The notes: a model not told the origin generated them from the letters alone. A stretch of DNA of 64,000 bases from Vibrio gangliei (GCF_026001925.1 NZ_AP021869.1:1860001-1924000); one strand, 5' to 3'; shown: positions 41,643 to 50,949, numbered from the stretch's first letter. Translations and numbers: made by a program.

Positions 41643-43025
41643 TTACAGAAATGCAGCGATTACACGCTCTCTGAAATTTCCTAAGTTCAACTGCCCAGAA
41701 GAAGCTGAGTACGCAGATATGGTTGACTGTTGTTCCGAACGTTCTTTATCCCAACTAAGCTGTATTTTCCCAATATCAGTTTTTCTTTTTTGTTGATCAG
41801 AGAAATAAGCTCGATCTGACGAAACAGAAACTTGATGTCTATCTTGCAAATTATCTGGCTTAATATACAAACATGAGTCCGGAATATCTTGTTCGATATG
41901 CTCTGCAAAACTCACCAGACTTTCTTCAGCAAATGTGTACAACCATGCCTGCTGATTCGAGGATTCATTAGTTCTCAAAATTCGTCCTAAGACTTGTCTG
42001 AAATAAAGTTCTGTCTTCACATAACTTAAATGGCAACAAACTTGTAGGCGCGGAATATCCGTCCCTTCACTAATCATTCCGACACTGATAATCCATTGAG
42101 TCGTTCCGTTCCGATACCCATTGATTTTCTCTAATGGATTTTCATGATAGTAAGTGACTATCTCTGTGCTTTGCTCATATGTCTCAGCCAAAACTTTCTG
42201 AATTTCGATTGCATGTCCGACAGATGAAGCAACAACCAGACCACCGGCATTAGGGTTATCTATACGTATTTCTGCAAGTTTTTTGCAACCAAGACCAAGT
42301 ACATAAGTCATTGCATCAACATTCTGCAAAATGCTTTGATAAGGAGTTGCTGACTGTTTTAAAAGGTCAGGAATGGACGAAAATGACTTCGATTGTCCGC
42401 TTTCCAAAATAGACAGATGATCGTTATCGATTAATACAATTTTAGGTGAGCGACAGACCTTATCTATAATCGCTTGCTTTAAACCATATTGGTAATCACA
42501 CTGGATACGGCCTTCTACGTCAGAATACTGTGCTAATGTAATTGGCAGTAAATCTGACCGCCAGGGAGTGCCTGATAGGGACAATGTAAACGCAGCAATT
42601 CCTTGAATCTGTCTCAGAACCTGCTCTCCCCATACATTGGCATTTTCAACTTCATCACCTGAACAATGGTGAATCTCATCAAACACGACCAGTACACGGT
42701 GTTTTTTTATCGTTTCCCAAAAGCTATCTCTAAGGTATTTCATGCTCTGATAAGTAAACGATGCACCTATTGAACCGAGCCCTCCGGTAAAAGAGCATCC
42801 CAATCGCCATGAAAAGGTATTTTTGATACCTTCAGCAATCGTTAATGATGGAGAAAAACAGAGGACTAGGTCTATTTTGTCTAAGTCGTACAACCTTTTA
42901 GCGATTTCGGCAGCGGTTACCGTTTTTCCAGCCCCAGGAGTGGCCTGAACCTGAAAATGTGAATGTCCAGCGAGATATTTTTCTAAAGCCAGTTCAACAC
43001 ACTCTTCTTGCCATAGCCTTAACAT
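41643..43025 (-). CDS. Superfamily 2 DExH-box helicase, restriction-enzyme type
   Basis: This 460-aa protein contains the full helicase motif set: Walker A ATPGAGKTVTAAE (about 28-40), DExH-box VVFDEIHH (about 112-119), SGTPWR (motif III), and in the second lobe VASSVGHA, GMISEGTDIPRLQ (motif V) and FRQVLGRILRT (motif VI). This is the ResIII/Type I HsdR-like kind of nucleic-acid translocase, without a visible nuclease domain. It overlaps the 180-aa gene upstream by 7 bp. With the XRE regulator and its position beside the recombinase operon of an island, it may be the core of a defence system. Confidence 0.88.
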   Translation of the reverse strand: MLRLWQEECVELALEKYLAGHSHFQVQATPGAGKTVTAAEIAKRLYDLDKIDLVLCFSPSLTIAEGIKNTFSWRLGCSFTGGLGSIGASFTYQSMKYLRDSFWETIKKHRVLVVFDEIHHCSGDEVENANVWGEQVLRQIQGIAAFTLSLSGTPWRSDLLPITLAQYSDVEGRIQCDYQYGLKQAIIDKVCRSPKIVLIDNDHLSILESGQSKSFSSIPDLLKQSATPYQSILQNVDAMTYVLGLGCKKLAEIRIDNPNAGGLVVASSVGHAIEIQKVLAETYEQSTEIVTYYHENPLEKINGYRNGTTQWIISVGMISEGTDIPRLQVCCHLSYVKTELYFRQVLGRILRTNESSNQQAWLYTFAEESLVSFAEHIEQDIPDSCLYIKPDNLQDRHQVSVSSDRAYFSDQQKRKTDIGKIQLSWDKERSEQQSTISAYSASSGQLNLGNFRERVIAAFL

Positions 43026-43561
43026 TCTGATTTTCCATTATTAGTAAGTTTGATAGCCTGATTAAGCACATTAATCTTGGCAAGATATCTGACAGACTTT
43101 TCTCTGGTTTCTTCTGAGAGTCTTAACAATGATGATTTCTGTGAGGGTAACCTTTCAGACAATAGTTGAAATTCCTCAATCTCAGCTAAAGCTATCGCTA
43201 ATTCAGCTTCATATTTTCGTCTTTCCAGAACAAGCTCATCAAGACTAAGAGTTTTATCACGGCTACTTGTTACCGCTTTTATCTTTTGTGACTTTCGTTT
43301 TTTGGGCTTAAATTCAGTCGCCTTGAACATTTCTGACTTGTGATAGGTTTTATTGCGTCCTTGACCTTTGGTCTGAAGCAATCCTTTTTGCTCTAACAGT
43401 AATAGATTGCGATAAAGAAATTTACGTGCTTCTACGACGTCTTTGAACTTTCCAGTTATTTTTAATAGTTCATCCCGTAAACAGGGTACCGTCAACCCAT
43501 CAAGTCCCTTTTCTATGAGTAGGGTATAGATATATTCATTAAGTACTGTTTTATTCGTCAT
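43019..43561 (-). CDS. Helicase-associated protein with winged-helix-like start and coiled coil
   Basis: This 180-aa protein begins with a predicted helical DNA-binding region (TVPCLRDELLKITGKFKDVVEARKFLYRNLLLLEQKGLLQ is seen as KFLYRNLLLLEQKGLLQTKG), then a basic linker (KPKKRKSQKIKA) and a long coiled coil (LDELVLERRKYEAELAIALAEIEEFQLL). No enzyme motif is apparent. Its end overlaps the helicase start, so the two are translated together and probably form a complex. I do not recognise the family. Confidence 0.7.
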   Translation of the reverse strand: MTNKTVLNEYIYTLLIEKGLDGLTVPCLRDELLKITGKFKDVVEARKFLYRNLLLLEQKGLLQTKGQGRNKTYHKSEMFKATEFKPKKRKSQKIKAVTSSRDKTLSLDELVLERRKYEAELAIALAEIEEFQLLSERLPSQKSSLLRLSEETREKSVRYLAKINVLNQAIKLTNNGKSEC

Positions 43562-43586
43562 AAGAGTTCAAAGTTAAACCAAAATG

Positions 43587-43600
43587 CGGATTATAATCCG
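43587..43600. promoter_or_regulatory. Palindromic operator between the XRE gene and the helicase module
   Basis: CGGATTATAATCCG is a perfect 14-bp palindrome, with an additional ATCCGC half-site at 43611-43616, in the 92-bp divergent space. Controller proteins of the XRE type usually bind such sites. Confidence 0.6.
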
Positions 43601-43653
43601 TGGTTATATGATCCGCAATACAGGATAGTCTTTCATTTTGAGAATCCATAGAA

Positions 43654-43860
43654 ATGAAAGACCTAGCAATCAAATTCGGAGAAAACTTACGAGCAATGCG
43701 TAAAGACAAAGGTCTATCTCAAGATAGACTTGCTAATTCAGCAGACATCGACCGAAGTTATGTCGGTCGAATCGAAAGAGGAGAGGTTAATATAACCCTG
43801 GAAAAAGCCTACCAGTTGGCAAGTATTCTTGATTGCGATGTGCGAGATTTATTGCCTTAA
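43654..43860 (+). CDS. Small XRE-family regulator (controller-protein type)
   Basis: This 68-aa protein is a single helix-turn-helix domain: LRAMRKDKGLSQDRLANSADIDRSYVGRIERGEVNITLEKAYQLAS is seen as SADIDRSYVGRIERGEVN. Its size and sequence resemble the C proteins that time expression of restriction-modification genes. It is divergent from the helicase module and shares with it a palindromic operator, so it likely controls the system and itself. Confidence 0.87.
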   Translation: MKDLAIKFGENLRAMRKDKGLSQDRLANSADIDRSYVGRIERGEVNITLEKAYQLASILDCDVRDLLP

Positions 43861-43968
43861 TAGCAGTAACCCCATGGTTTATTGAATGGAAGTAAACATT
43901 AAGCGATATCATTTAGTTTATTAGTTTACGTCGATAATATAATAATTATTGCTCGTGTGTGATTTTGT

Positions 43969-44511
43969 TTAAAAGCCCAGATTTGCTTTAAGGTCAATTG
44001 GCATTCTCTCAATTGACAGGTCTAGCACTTCTTTAGTTGTGAGTAATTTAAGGGTGTTGTATTTCTTTTCAAGACTTTGGTGGCTCACAACTACCGCCTC
44101 TTTCTTTTTCCTTCTGAGACCAGTTTTTTTTCGTTGTAATTGCTTCTTTTGTTCGACTTGATGCAACGTTAGAAGCTCATCGTTAACCTCATCAAAAAAA
44201 GCTCGAATATGAGAACTGAAAGATGAGGTATTAAAAATACTTTGTGCTGAAACGCCCACCTTTTTTTTAACATTAGACTTCTTCAACTGGTAGAATTTCG
44301 GCGTTTTTTTGGTTTCGACCTCACCAAAATCCTTAATTGCAGCCTCAGCTTGTACCTTCAGTTCAAGGATCGCATGGTAAGCTCTGTAAGTGGTATGCTC
44401 CTTATCATCAACCACCCAAGAGGGCGTAGTACTCTGATCAACCGTTGAATCACCATCCAACGAATCAAGGAAATCACCAGTGAATAGTTCATCAAGTTCA
44501 TTCGTAGCCAT
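43969..44511 (-). CDS. Fourth gene of the island recombinase operon, unknown function
   Basis: This protein of about 180 aa begins MATNELDELFTGDFLDSLDG at 44511 (a longer start at 44553 is possible) and is acidic at first, then strongly basic (KKQLQRKKTGLRRKKKEAV). Its start overlaps the end of the 932-aa recombinase gene, so the two are translationally coupled. A short charged accessory protein at this place may be a recombination directionality or DNA-binding factor, which is inference only. Confidence 0.75.
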   Translation of the reverse strand: MATNELDELFTGDFLDSLDGDSTVDQSTTPSWVVDDKEHTTYRAYHAILELKVQAEAAIKDFGEVETKKTPKFYQLKKSNVKKKVGVSAQSIFNTSSFSSHIRAFFDEVNDELLTLHQVEQKKQLQRKKTGLRRKKKEAVVVSHQSLEKKYNTLKLLTTKEVLDLSIERMPIDLKANLGF

Positions 44512-47296
44512 ATTGTTCTGCCTCCACTGCCATTTTGTGTTGTATTGAATCAACGGCTTCCTCTATGGCTGACAGTATTTTATCTACACTCTCTCCGTTT
44601 CGACTACTTCTGAGCTCTTTGATTCGCCTCCAACTAGACGTCAAAGCTGGAAGATGTGATTCCAGTAAAAATCCAATCCCGTTAGGTTGCATTGCCTCTT
44701 TAACCATTGGTTGAATCGTTTGCCAAATACCTCGGATATGCCCTTTTGTAATCCACGCGTTGATACAATCTAAACAAAATTCAAGCTTTGCATCCTGTGG
44801 ATTTAAACTCCCCATTTTGGCGCACTTAGCACGACTTTCCCCACCATCACGGGGAATACACACTGCAAACCGACTGGACTGGATTTCGATGATTCGTCCA
44901 GCAATACTTTCTCGCAACGCTCGTAACTCACTCTCAGTTTTAACCTGAGTCAGCCGGGTGGCCTTTTTGACAAACCGAGAGAACCCTCCTGAGTGTTGCT
45001 CATCAAACTGTTCCGATTCAATAATTAGCAGTTCAATAATTGAGTTTAAATAGCGTTGTTTTGCAGATGCTACCAGACCTCTGGCATCCTTATCTCGCAA
45101 GTACGCCATGAAGAACGAGTTATCCAAGTGGCAAAATTGGTGACGTATGACAGCGCCTACATCGCCCTGATAGCGAGTTAATACTGCCTCTGCCCAAATA
45201 TGGCGAAAGGCGTGAGGCGATGGGAAACGTACTCCTTCCAATACCTCAGAGTTTATATCTCGCATAGTTTTAAGATCTTCAAAGTTTACCGTACCTGACT
45301 GAAGCAATTCCTTCGTTTCACTCGATAAATACCTATCGATAATTGCTTGGTGCTCATCATTCTGAACTGGGTTACCTTGAGAGTACGCCACTATAGATTG
45401 TTTAAATTTTTGTTGGGCATCACTTCCAGCAAAAGATGTATGGGACAAACGAAGCCAGTCTCTTCTTACTTCCTTTACCGAAGATAATAGATGTCGATAG
45501 CGTGCGCTGCCAACTGGATACTTCAATGATAAAGCATCAACCTCCTTTTGTTCTAAGCACGTCAACTCGCCACTCTTGTGTAGCAGCCCATTTAATCGAA
45601 CAATCTCCTTGAAGGGCTGATAATTATTGACAAACCCCACCCAATTTGCCGTAACTCTGTTTTCTATGTACATTTCTGATTGATAGGTTTTTTCTTTCTT
45701 CCTTGAGCTTTTATGGGCGTAAAGACAGGGTTCATCATGTTCATGTCCAAATAATTCATTTAGCTGCGCCGCAACCTGATAGCATTGTGAGGTCACTTCC
45801 CTGTCGATTTTTGTGCCGCCATTAGTTTTCGGAACGAGCCATTTTAACTTGAATCGAAAAGGAACATAGGCATTATCTAGAATATCCAGATTTGGCTCTG
45901 CCCTTATGGCGCTCAAGGGAAACCCGTACTCAGATTCTCTATACCCTGTCCATGCGACTACAAGAGCCGTCATAGCGTGAAGTTGCGTATTTAGCAAAAA
46001 CTTAAGCGATTTATAGGTCTTAAAGACTGAGGTCGCCATCAACCCTGTAGCCCACTGCTGAATTTCGGTCAGGCATTCCTTATCAGTTAGTCTTTGCTGG
46101 TTCACTTTAAATTGCATCTTGGCGTAAACATCCTCCACACTAATCGAACTTAACAACTGATTATCAATAAATGATTTATCTAGTGAAGACAGATAACCAT
46201 TCCAAACGTCGTCTGCCGATTTGTGTCCCTGTAGCCCCAGATATTTTTTCAACATCAGAACTCGAATAACCTCAACAGCATCAAATCGAGCGCTTAAACC
46301 TAGCTCTATCACTAACGATTCAATATTTTTATCTCTCAATGAGCAAATCGCTTCGAAGTGTTTACCATAACTGGCAACAAGCGCTTTCTCTGTTAAAGCC
46401 TTTAGCTCTTGATGATAGATACCATTGGTTGTAATCCGTGACATATCCAAGTCACCACCTAAGACGCCAGTAAACATAGCTTTGATAAGTCGATGTCTCG
46501 ATGCGGAATCCGAGATTTCAGCCTTGTCTATTACCTCGACCACCTCACTGATTGCTTTTTTACATACTACGGTATAAAGAAAATTAGTCTGGTAAACATG
46601 GTTCAAGTAATCCACATAATACTGCCCTAGTTCTAACCCTAAAAAGTTGTAACTACCTCCCTTTTTAAACTCAGTCAACGTCATGCAGTATTGCGATTGA
46701 CACACCTCATCTAAGCTCTTTTCAACCTTCTTCTGTGTAAGATTCTGTTCAATCACTCCAACAACACCAATGGCCAATAATTGGTTCCTCAATTTTGGTA
46801 ATTTCACCGGTCTAATGGAACCTAGATACGAAGGTGCCGATACTCGATTAAAGAAACCATTTTCATTGATTGATCTCGCCATGAACGACGTCCAGAAGTT
46901 ATCGAGAGAAGATACTCTCAGCGCTATTTCATGGTTCTCTTTAAGGTAAGCAAAAATTTGCATCACCATTTGATAAGCAGGCTGTACAGATTGTGAGCTT
47001 TTCGGTGTCAACACACCTGAACAAAACAGTTTTGCATACTCTTTACTACTCAATACACATTCACTTTCGTTCTTTTTAAAGATGGCGGGGGAATCAAGGT
47101 TAAAAATTGGTAAATCGAAAACTGAAAAGTCAATTGGAGTGATTCTTTTTCCATCGGAAAAATACCATACATCAGCATAATAATCTCCACGTTTACTCAT
47201 GAAGAACTGGTTCGCCAGCAACTTCTGATTCTGGTCATGCCATAATGAATCAATCTGATTGTTTAATACTGTTAATACCATTCCCCCCCCTATCAT
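44498..47296 (-). CDS. Large tyrosine-recombinase-like protein of the island
   Basis: This 932-aa protein has the remnants of a tyrosine recombinase catalytic domain in its second half: WTGYRESEYG with the first Arg (about residue 445), SPHAFRHIWAEAVL (HxxR), VIRHQFCHLD and MAYLRD with a Tyr. The long N-terminal part and the C-terminal cysteine pairs (CAKMGSLNPQDAKLEFCLDC, a possible zinc site) are unusual for simple integrases. It overlaps its neighbours by 4 bp upstream and about 14 bp downstream. The operon resembles multi-recombinase islands of gammaproteobacteria such as Gamma-Mobile-Trio, but I cannot assign membership by eye. Confidence 0.8.
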   Translation of the reverse strand: MIGGGMVLTVLNNQIDSLWHDQNQKLLANQFFMSKRGDYYADVWYFSDGKRITPIDFSVFDLPIFNLDSPAIFKKNESECVLSSKEYAKLFCSGVLTPKSSQSVQPAYQMVMQIFAYLKENHEIALRVSSLDNFWTSFMARSINENGFFNRVSAPSYLGSIRPVKLPKLRNQLLAIGVVGVIEQNLTQKKVEKSLDEVCQSQYCMTLTEFKKGGSYNFLGLELGQYYVDYLNHVYQTNFLYTVVCKKAISEVVEVIDKAEISDSASRHRLIKAMFTGVLGGDLDMSRITTNGIYHQELKALTEKALVASYGKHFEAICSLRDKNIESLVIELGLSARFDAVEVIRVLMLKKYLGLQGHKSADDVWNGYLSSLDKSFIDNQLLSSISVEDVYAKMQFKVNQQRLTDKECLTEIQQWATGLMATSVFKTYKSLKFLLNTQLHAMTALVVAWTGYRESEYGFPLSAIRAEPNLDILDNAYVPFRFKLKWLVPKTNGGTKIDREVTSQCYQVAAQLNELFGHEHDEPCLYAHKSSRKKEKTYQSEMYIENRVTANWVGFVNNYQPFKEIVRLNGLLHKSGELTCLEQKEVDALSLKYPVGSARYRHLLSSVKEVRRDWLRLSHTSFAGSDAQQKFKQSIVAYSQGNPVQNDEHQAIIDRYLSSETKELLQSGTVNFEDLKTMRDINSEVLEGVRFPSPHAFRHIWAEAVLTRYQGDVGAVIRHQFCHLDNSFFMAYLRDKDARGLVASAKQRYLNSIIELLIIESEQFDEQHSGGFSRFVKKATRLTQVKTESELRALRESIAGRIIEIQSSRFAVCIPRDGGESRAKCAKMGSLNPQDAKLEFCLDCINAWITKGHIRGIWQTIQPMVKEAMQPNGIGFLLESHLPALTSSWRRIKELRSSRNGESVDKILSAIEEAVDSIQHKMAVEAEQYGYE

Positions 47297-49566
47297 AATG
47301 AATGAAAGACGCTAATCACCACGCCATTTTTAATCATTTCATCAAATTGCTTTCTACCAATCTTCTGAGAGTGCTTACTCATTTTTCCTAATGTGACCTC
47401 CATCCACTCGACCGTTGGCATCACCGTTTTAAAAAGTAAGTCAGGGTTGGTTGAGAGCAGTTTTTTATAGTTCTTTTTAAACTCATGAAGGTAGTTGAGC
47501 ATCCTGAGCACGGTTAACGGACTATCTAAGACATAAATTGGGGCTAGAGGCTCATCAATTTTATCACTTAAGGCGAGGACCCCAACCTCATTCACCTTGC
47601 CTTGGGCACGTCCTGTAACAAAGCGCAGCCTTGCACTCATTTCTTCACTCTTGTATGAAATACCCTCAGATACAGTCATAAACTCACTGTTAAATGCTGC
47701 GACCTCTTTTTTCTGCTCTTCGCCCTTCTCTTGATTGAAGTCCAAAGTGAAAACGTTTTGGATCAAGTCGAACATCACTTCTCGCGTAATACGTCCGGCG
47801 CTATTCATCCACTCCTCGTTATCCTCCGTGAGATAATTGATTTTTTCTGTTCTATTGGTATGCGAATTACGATTAGTCAGATAATGGTAGGTATAAGGGT
47901 CACTAAACGCATGAACTGCGCTATTTTTAATCGCTTGTAGACCAAATAGCGACTTTTGACAGGGGGACTCAGATTTCCCGACTAGTTCAATCCTCTCCTT
48001 CAACGGGGCTTTTTTCGGGTTTTCAATGACATTCTCCGAATGAAGACCATGTTTTATCAGTGAACAGTACACAGAAGGTAGGATAAAGGGGGTATTATTT
48101 TTGCTATGCGTCACTCTTAAAGCGGTATTAATACCATCACACTGAAGTAATAATCTGAACTTGCCTGTAAGTGAGCGCATTCCTATAGAAATAGTTTGCT
48201 CAACTTGAGTGTATAGTTGTGCTTCCTTTGGCATTCCATCGAGATAAGACAGCAATGCCTGCCCCTCAACTTCTCTAGAGGAAAGAGAGCGAGTGGTATG
48301 AAAAACTCTAGCTCGCCCTTTGAAATACTCACACTCAATCTGAGTGACTCGTCCCCCCACACGAATTTTTCTAAAGGATTCGGGAGTCAATTTTGGAATA
48401 TCGTAAGGCTGAACTGTCAGGCTCGCCATTAACCAGCCAAACATCATGTTTTCCACATCAGTGATTGCCTGTACCTCACCATGCGATAAAGAACGCAATA
48501 TTTCCAGTGAAAACAAACAGCTTCTATTAACTGTGACATTGGACCTGCAAACCTCACAGTTAACCTTCCGTTTGTTAACTACCTTATTTAGGAATACGGC
48601 ATCACACGCCTCTTGAGAGGTTAGTGTTTCTAACAACAAAGAATAAGCCTTTTCGCTAGAAGCTCCGGATAACAGCAACATATCTAAAGCGCCTATTGAT
48701 AATTTCGAATTATCACCATTTTGATGGTATGTACTGATGGTGTGATATAGGATATTACCCATATATTCTTGTTTTTTTGATCTTGTTAAAGATGAAAAAT
48801 CAGCCCATAACCATTGCGACAATTCAGGAAGAGCCTTTTGAATCAAGACACTTAACGCGAATTTATATTTGTTCAATTCCAGAATCACAGTTGCAGCAGT
48901 CAAGTTCAGAGAATTTACCGCTAACTTAGGCGAAGCAAGCGCGGAATAGATATCTTTACCAACTCCAATATCATCGCGTCTTAACCAGTCTAGCTCACCA
49001 AAATAACTGGCAATTGATTTCTGAGATTTATTTAGGTTTGGACTTACCTTCGTTTTTCTCAACTCCCTTATATATTCGTAATCATCTAAGCTAACCTCAA
49101 CTCGAAAATCAGCCGATTCTATCGCGTAGTTCAAAACTGTCATGACCGAATTTAACGGGCTATTGCCACCATGATTCCCCAGTTTATCCATACGATAAGC
49201 TTCATACCGCTTCAAAATTTCATAACGATTTTCAATAGGGTATTCATTCAACCACTCAATAAAAAAACGAGCCCCTTTTGAAAAAATTTCTTTGGAACTT
49301 ATTGAAGCTTCTTTATCAAAGAAAGCATAGTTATATGCAGCAATCACCGCCTTGTAGATCACAACCTTATCTAACTGAGACCAGTCCGTCATAGTTATAG
49401 TATACTCAGAGTTGTTACAACTTTGAGGTACGAAAAGAGACGTCGTACTATACGGCTGCTCTAGTGGTATTATTGCTTTATTTGACTTGAACTCGTCTGC
49501 AAGTAAATTTTCGATTTCCGCGCTTCTTAGTGGTCGTTGAAGATTGTTTAAGTCACTGTTACGCAC
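47293..49566 (-). CDS. Second large protein of the island recombinase operon
   Basis: This 757-aa protein lies between two recombinase-like genes and overlaps both (8 bp and 4 bp). It contains CEVCRSNVTVNRSCLFS, a possible zinc-binding cluster, and a middle region (MFGWLMASLTVQPYDIPKLTPESFRKI) whose position resembles the recombinase core, but I see no complete RHRY set. It may be an inactive partner of the recombinases, as in systems with several integrase-like proteins per island. Function is inferred from the context. Confidence 0.75.
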   Translation of the reverse strand: MRNSDLNNLQRPLRSAEIENLLADEFKSNKAIIPLEQPYSTTSLFVPQSCNNSEYTITMTDWSQLDKVVIYKAVIAAYNYAFFDKEASISSKEIFSKGARFFIEWLNEYPIENRYEILKRYEAYRMDKLGNHGGNSPLNSVMTVLNYAIESADFRVEVSLDDYEYIRELRKTKVSPNLNKSQKSIASYFGELDWLRRDDIGVGKDIYSALASPKLAVNSLNLTAATVILELNKYKFALSVLIQKALPELSQWLWADFSSLTRSKKQEYMGNILYHTISTYHQNGDNSKLSIGALDMLLLSGASSEKAYSLLLETLTSQEACDAVFLNKVVNKRKVNCEVCRSNVTVNRSCLFSLEILRSLSHGEVQAITDVENMMFGWLMASLTVQPYDIPKLTPESFRKIRVGGRVTQIECEYFKGRARVFHTTRSLSSREVEGQALLSYLDGMPKEAQLYTQVEQTISIGMRSLTGKFRLLLQCDGINTALRVTHSKNNTPFILPSVYCSLIKHGLHSENVIENPKKAPLKERIELVGKSESPCQKSLFGLQAIKNSAVHAFSDPYTYHYLTNRNSHTNRTEKINYLTEDNEEWMNSAGRITREVMFDLIQNVFTLDFNQEKGEEQKKEVAAFNSEFMTVSEGISYKSEEMSARLRFVTGRAQGKVNEVGVLALSDKIDEPLAPIYVLDSPLTVLRMLNYLHEFKKNYKKLLSTNPDLLFKTVMPTVEWMEVTLGKMSKHSQKIGRKQFDEMIKNGVVISVFHSL

Positions 49567-50779
49567 TTACAACATCCCTCAGCAATGCTTCTCGCTCCCC
49601 ACAAGCATGGATATAAATTTTTGTTGTTTGGTTACCATGCTTACCGTCGACCTTGTGACCAAGACGCCGAGCGGTTTCAATGTAAACTCTTGATTCTGTC
49701 GTAATTGACTCGAAATTCTTTTTGGCAGCAACACATAAGTCATAAAATATATCAGTCCCAAACGAATGCCTTAAATGATGGTAAACATTTGCCTCATCTA
49801 ACGTTTGGTAACCTGTGTAAGCCTCTGGATTTTCACTCATCACCTTCAACAGCTTTTTGAGTGTCTTAGAAAAAGTGGCACTTCCATACCTTTTGCTAAT
49901 AACTTCGCCTTTCGTGTGATTAGTTGAATTAGAAACAAGTAAATGATTTGAAACTGATTCTGGACGTTCTGTATTATAGTAACGCCCCATCAATAACAGA
50001 TGTGCACGAGATATATAGAGTGTTCGTGCGGAACCGTATTTCGCAACAAATGATGGAAGGTGATACTCAAACTCTTCTTTATCCGGTGATTCTCTCAGTT
50101 TATTAAATAAACTCCGCAAGCCCTCGCGCTTTTTGCCATCAGCCTGAAAATCATCTAGGTAAAACCCTTTATTTTCGGAGGTTCGACAGCCGAGTTCACC
50201 ACCATTTCTAAGAACGATTTCCTCTAACAAACTATCAGTATGCCTATAAAGAAGCTCCCTTGTTGCAGGAAGAAGGTATTTAACAATGAGGGTAGATTTG
50301 TTGTTCGATCTTGCTAACGCCCTATATTCAGCAAACACAAATATTTTCTTATAGTTATTATCAAAAAAATGGGTCAGCCAATTGTAATAGCTACGCAGAG
50401 AGTTTATAGCCTTGTGGACGACTACTTCACTTTTTTGCAGTTTTACAATTAGATATTCATTAATGTATTCATTAATAAACTCGGCTGGAAGGGCTGTGTG
50501 CCAAGCAAGGGTAACTGAAGGGTGGCCGTATTCCTCTACCCACTCTAAGAACAGGCCAAGTTGTTGACCACGTTCGTATTGAGCATAACCTCCAATTTCC
50601 ACCTCTTTGAGTAAGAACTCAAAGACACCAGTAACTTCAACACGTTTTTTTTCATGGATGACCGAAAGGCCAGTCACATGCGTGTATCGACAATAGAGAC
50701 AAGGCAGAAGAATAGGAACATCGTCATCATAAAGATAAATCCAATGACCGTTATGTAACTTATCGCAAATGCGCTGCAT
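49559..50779 (-). CDS. Tyrosine recombinase of the dinB island
   Basis: This 406-aa integrase-like protein has the C-terminal catalytic motifs ANVYHHLRHSFGTDIF (HxLRH, about residues 335-350), ARRLGHKVDG and TTKIYIHACG with the nucleophilic Tyr at about 390; a first Arg is likely in LGCRTSENKG. The N-terminal part (FLEWVEEYGHPSVTLAW, AINSLRSYYNWLTHFF) looks like the arm/core-binding domains. It is the first gene of a four-gene overlapping operon and lies about 100 bp from the island end in dinB, where integrase genes usually sit. Confidence 0.87.
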   Translation of the reverse strand: MQRICDKLHNGHWIYLYDDDVPILLPCLYCRYTHVTGLSVIHEKKRVEVTGVFEFLLKEVEIGGYAQYERGQQLGLFLEWVEEYGHPSVTLAWHTALPAEFINEYINEYLIVKLQKSEVVVHKAINSLRSYYNWLTHFFDNNYKKIFVFAEYRALARSNNKSTLIVKYLLPATRELLYRHTDSLLEEIVLRNGGELGCRTSENKGFYLDDFQADGKKREGLRSLFNKLRESPDKEEFEYHLPSFVAKYGSARTLYISRAHLLLMGRYYNTERPESVSNHLLVSNSTNHTKGEVISKRYGSATFSKTLKKLLKVMSENPEAYTGYQTLDEANVYHHLRHSFGTDIFYDLCVAAKKNFESITTESRVYIETARRLGHKVDGKHGNQTTKIYIHACGEREALLRDVVSA

Positions 50780-50873
50780 ACATTTTCACCCAAACATTAT
50801 CACCTTAAGGTTTAAATATAGTAGGCATTATTTAACTTACAAATTTTTCCAAAAATTAACACCTGCGAGTTAA

Positions 50874-50915
50874 GAAACAATCCATATCAACATGAATAAT
50901 TTTACGCTCAGTCAT
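50874..50915 (-). pseudogene. dinB: First 14 codons of the backbone dinB
   Basis: From the ATG at 50915 the minus strand encodes MTERKIIHVDMDCF, the universal start of DNA polymerase IV, then leaves the family after codon 14 and stops at 50856-50858 after five foreign codons. The remainder of the gene is at 4822-5840. The upstream region keeps the native LexA box, so a 19-residue peptide could be made in the SOS response. Confidence 0.93.
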
Positions 50916-50949
50916 AAACCAACACCGCACAAAAAAATGCACAACAATA

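Larger units (their letters stand above)
5841..50873. mobile_element. 45-kb genomic island inserted in dinB
   Basis: The two halves of one dinB gene flank this segment in the correct order and orientation, so removing it would restore a continuous polymerase gene between pepD and nqrM, the expected Vibrio neighbourhood. The right end carries a four-gene recombinase operon (43969-50779), the left end a complete spare dinB (5993-7054). Inside are a helicase module, an IS3-family element, a Tn7-like shell and an integron. A 13-bp direct repeat, ACTTACAAATTTT, occurs near both ends (5982-5994 and 50835-50847). Exact crossover points cannot be fixed without an empty site. Confidence 0.9.
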
